Positions 63,064-64,000 of a DNA stretch of 64,000 bases are shown here, piece after piece; positions within the stretch are counted from its first letter, which is position 1, and every line of letters starts with the position of its first letter. The position numbers and the translations under genes are program-made. The notes beneath the pieces were generated by a model, which worked only from the letters and a program-made list of their open reading frames with translations, was not told where the DNA came from and searched no databases. The stretch lies in the NCBI GenBank assembly GCA_003342895.1, contig PTFA01000005.1, positions 3,501,963 through 3,565,962 on the forward strand, written 5' to 3'. This DNA comes from Casuarius casuarius. Its lineage: Eukaryota > Chordata > Aves > Casuariiformes > Casuariidae.

Positions 63064-64000
63064 GGTATATTTTCCTTGAATTTGTTTTTATTTTCTTACC
63101 TCAAGTTCACTTGAACAGCTACGCGTGTGTGTGTGCATGATATAAATTACATAAAAGGGGTGGTGTGGTTTGAGCGTTCTGCTGACCCTGCCAGCCACTT
63201 GTTTGCGGTTGCCACATAAATTTGCTTTTTTTTTTTTTAATTTAAGAACACTAAATTTTAAAAAGTGTTTTAGAATTGTATGGGTAGTAACAGAGTATCG
63301 TTTGTGAGTGTGTGCATGTGTAGACCTTACCATGAGCAACAGTAGTGCAAGCTTTATACCAGTGGCCCTTCCAACAAAGGGGATGGATAATGTTATGCTC
63401 ACTCATTTCTTGACTTGACAAGGAAGGTATCATATTTTATAACACTGAAATCACCTGCCCACTAGGGATTCACTAAATCTTTCACATTTGAGCCACCTGC
63501 ACAGCATTTTTTCATTAGTGTCAAAGAACCTGGAAGGTGGCCCATTCGAAACTGCCTATGCCCTATTTTCCCACTGTACATTTGGACTAAATCCTATTAA
63601 AGTGAGCAGAAATTACTCTTCCTGCAAGGAAAAGGTTGAATTCTGGTGCTCTGAAATCAAACTGCCATTTCTTAAGTCTGAAGCAGTCTGTAGTTCTTGA
63701 ATATCCTTTCAAGTTTTCTTCACTTTCTTATGTAATACCTATATCCATTTTACTTAGATACCTAGGATACATTGCCTTACTCCATGACAGTTTTCTCAGG
63801 CATCACTTTTTATTTAAATTTCTCATGTCTAATGCATAAAGCGTGTACGCAGGAGTTGAGAAAGAAATAAAAAGTCTCAGCCAGTATATTAATTGTTCAG
63901 ACTGCTTGGGGATCTCAGTAATGGTCTTTATGAAAGTGGATTTACCAGGCTGACCCACATTGGGATGGATATGTGTTTTTTAAAAGACCAAGTATTGCAA
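63064..64000 (+). other. FGD4 intron, 5' part, running off the window
   Basis: Begins with the donor GTATAT after the first DH exon. It has a short GT run near 63125 and a T-run near 63227. The next DH exon, expected to continue the Arg codon and then Val-Phe, was not found before the window ends. Confidence 0.85.

Larger units (their letters stand above)
38932..64000 (+). other. FGD4: FGD4 (frabin) gene, 5' part, incomplete at the right edge
   Basis: Frabin is a cytoplasmic exchange factor that loads GTP on Cdc42. Its N-terminus binds F-actin, and it is needed for filopodia and Schwann-cell myelination (loss of human FGD4 causes Charcot-Marie-Tooth type 4H). The assignment rests on three places where the translated exons follow human FGD4 as I know it: KVSDLINRFEGG next to the start, ANGVVAQDQVEGED in the large N-terminal exon, and [20 protein letters not shown] at the start of the DH domain. 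All exon joins agree in phase, with introns of 5105 (proposed), 6768, 3230 and 7992 bp, all GT-AG. The window holds only the actin-binding N-terminus and the first DH helix. The untranslated first exon(s) were not identified. In human the upstream neighbour is BICD1, but no BICD1 exon was recognised here. Confidence 0.92.

Overview
The window is a stretch of vertebrate nuclear DNA, almost certainly from a sauropsid and most likely a bird. The reasons are a diverged CR1 LINE 3' end (about 15.67-16.11 kb), several old amniote MIR/CORE-SINE relics, a solo LTR with retroviral promoter signals, AT-rich non-coding sequence broken by small CpG-richer islands, and a split gene with introns of 3-8 kb. 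The species cannot be read from the sequence. About twenty isolated single N bases are scattered through it, as in a draft assembly. Nothing here is prokaryotic: no operons, CRISPR or phage.

The one gene that can be supported is the 5' part of FGD4 (frabin), a Cdc42 guanine-nucleotide exchange factor that binds F-actin, on the + strand. Four coding exons are recognised with matching splice phases: 44152-44316 (phase 1/1), 51085-51265 (1/2), 54496-54982 (2/0) and 62975-63063 (0/2). A fifth, further upstream exon is proposed at 38932-39046: it has an ATG and a phase-1 donor that joins in frame to 44152. The ATG at 51174 corresponds to the start of the standard-length mammalian frabin (MEE...KVSDLI.RFEGGS). 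Reading from the upstream exons gives a longer N-terminal isoform. The last exon seen opens the DH (RhoGEF) domain. The rest of DH, then PH, FYVE and the second PH, must lie beyond 64000.

Layout: 1-9.3 kb has no recognisable exon. At 9.28-9.45 kb is a CORE-SINE relic, followed by a 27-base poly(A) run. At 10.15-11.17 kb is a CpG-enriched block that may be a promoter or 5' untranslated exon. From 11.2 to 38.9 kb is non-coding sequence with one CR1 fragment, one MIR-like 3' end, microsatellites and short tandem repeats. The proposed first coding exon is at 38.9 kb, and an 800-bp minus-strand solo LTR flanked by a CTGG duplication is at 40,810-41,609. From 44 to 63 kb lie the FGD4 exons and their introns, with a well-preserved MIR-like SINE only about 250 bp upstream of the 487-bp exon.

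No new biological system was found. The points most worth checking are the possible long-isoform exon with its in-frame skippable neighbour, the solo LTR in the intron between them, and the CpG block as an alternative promoter.
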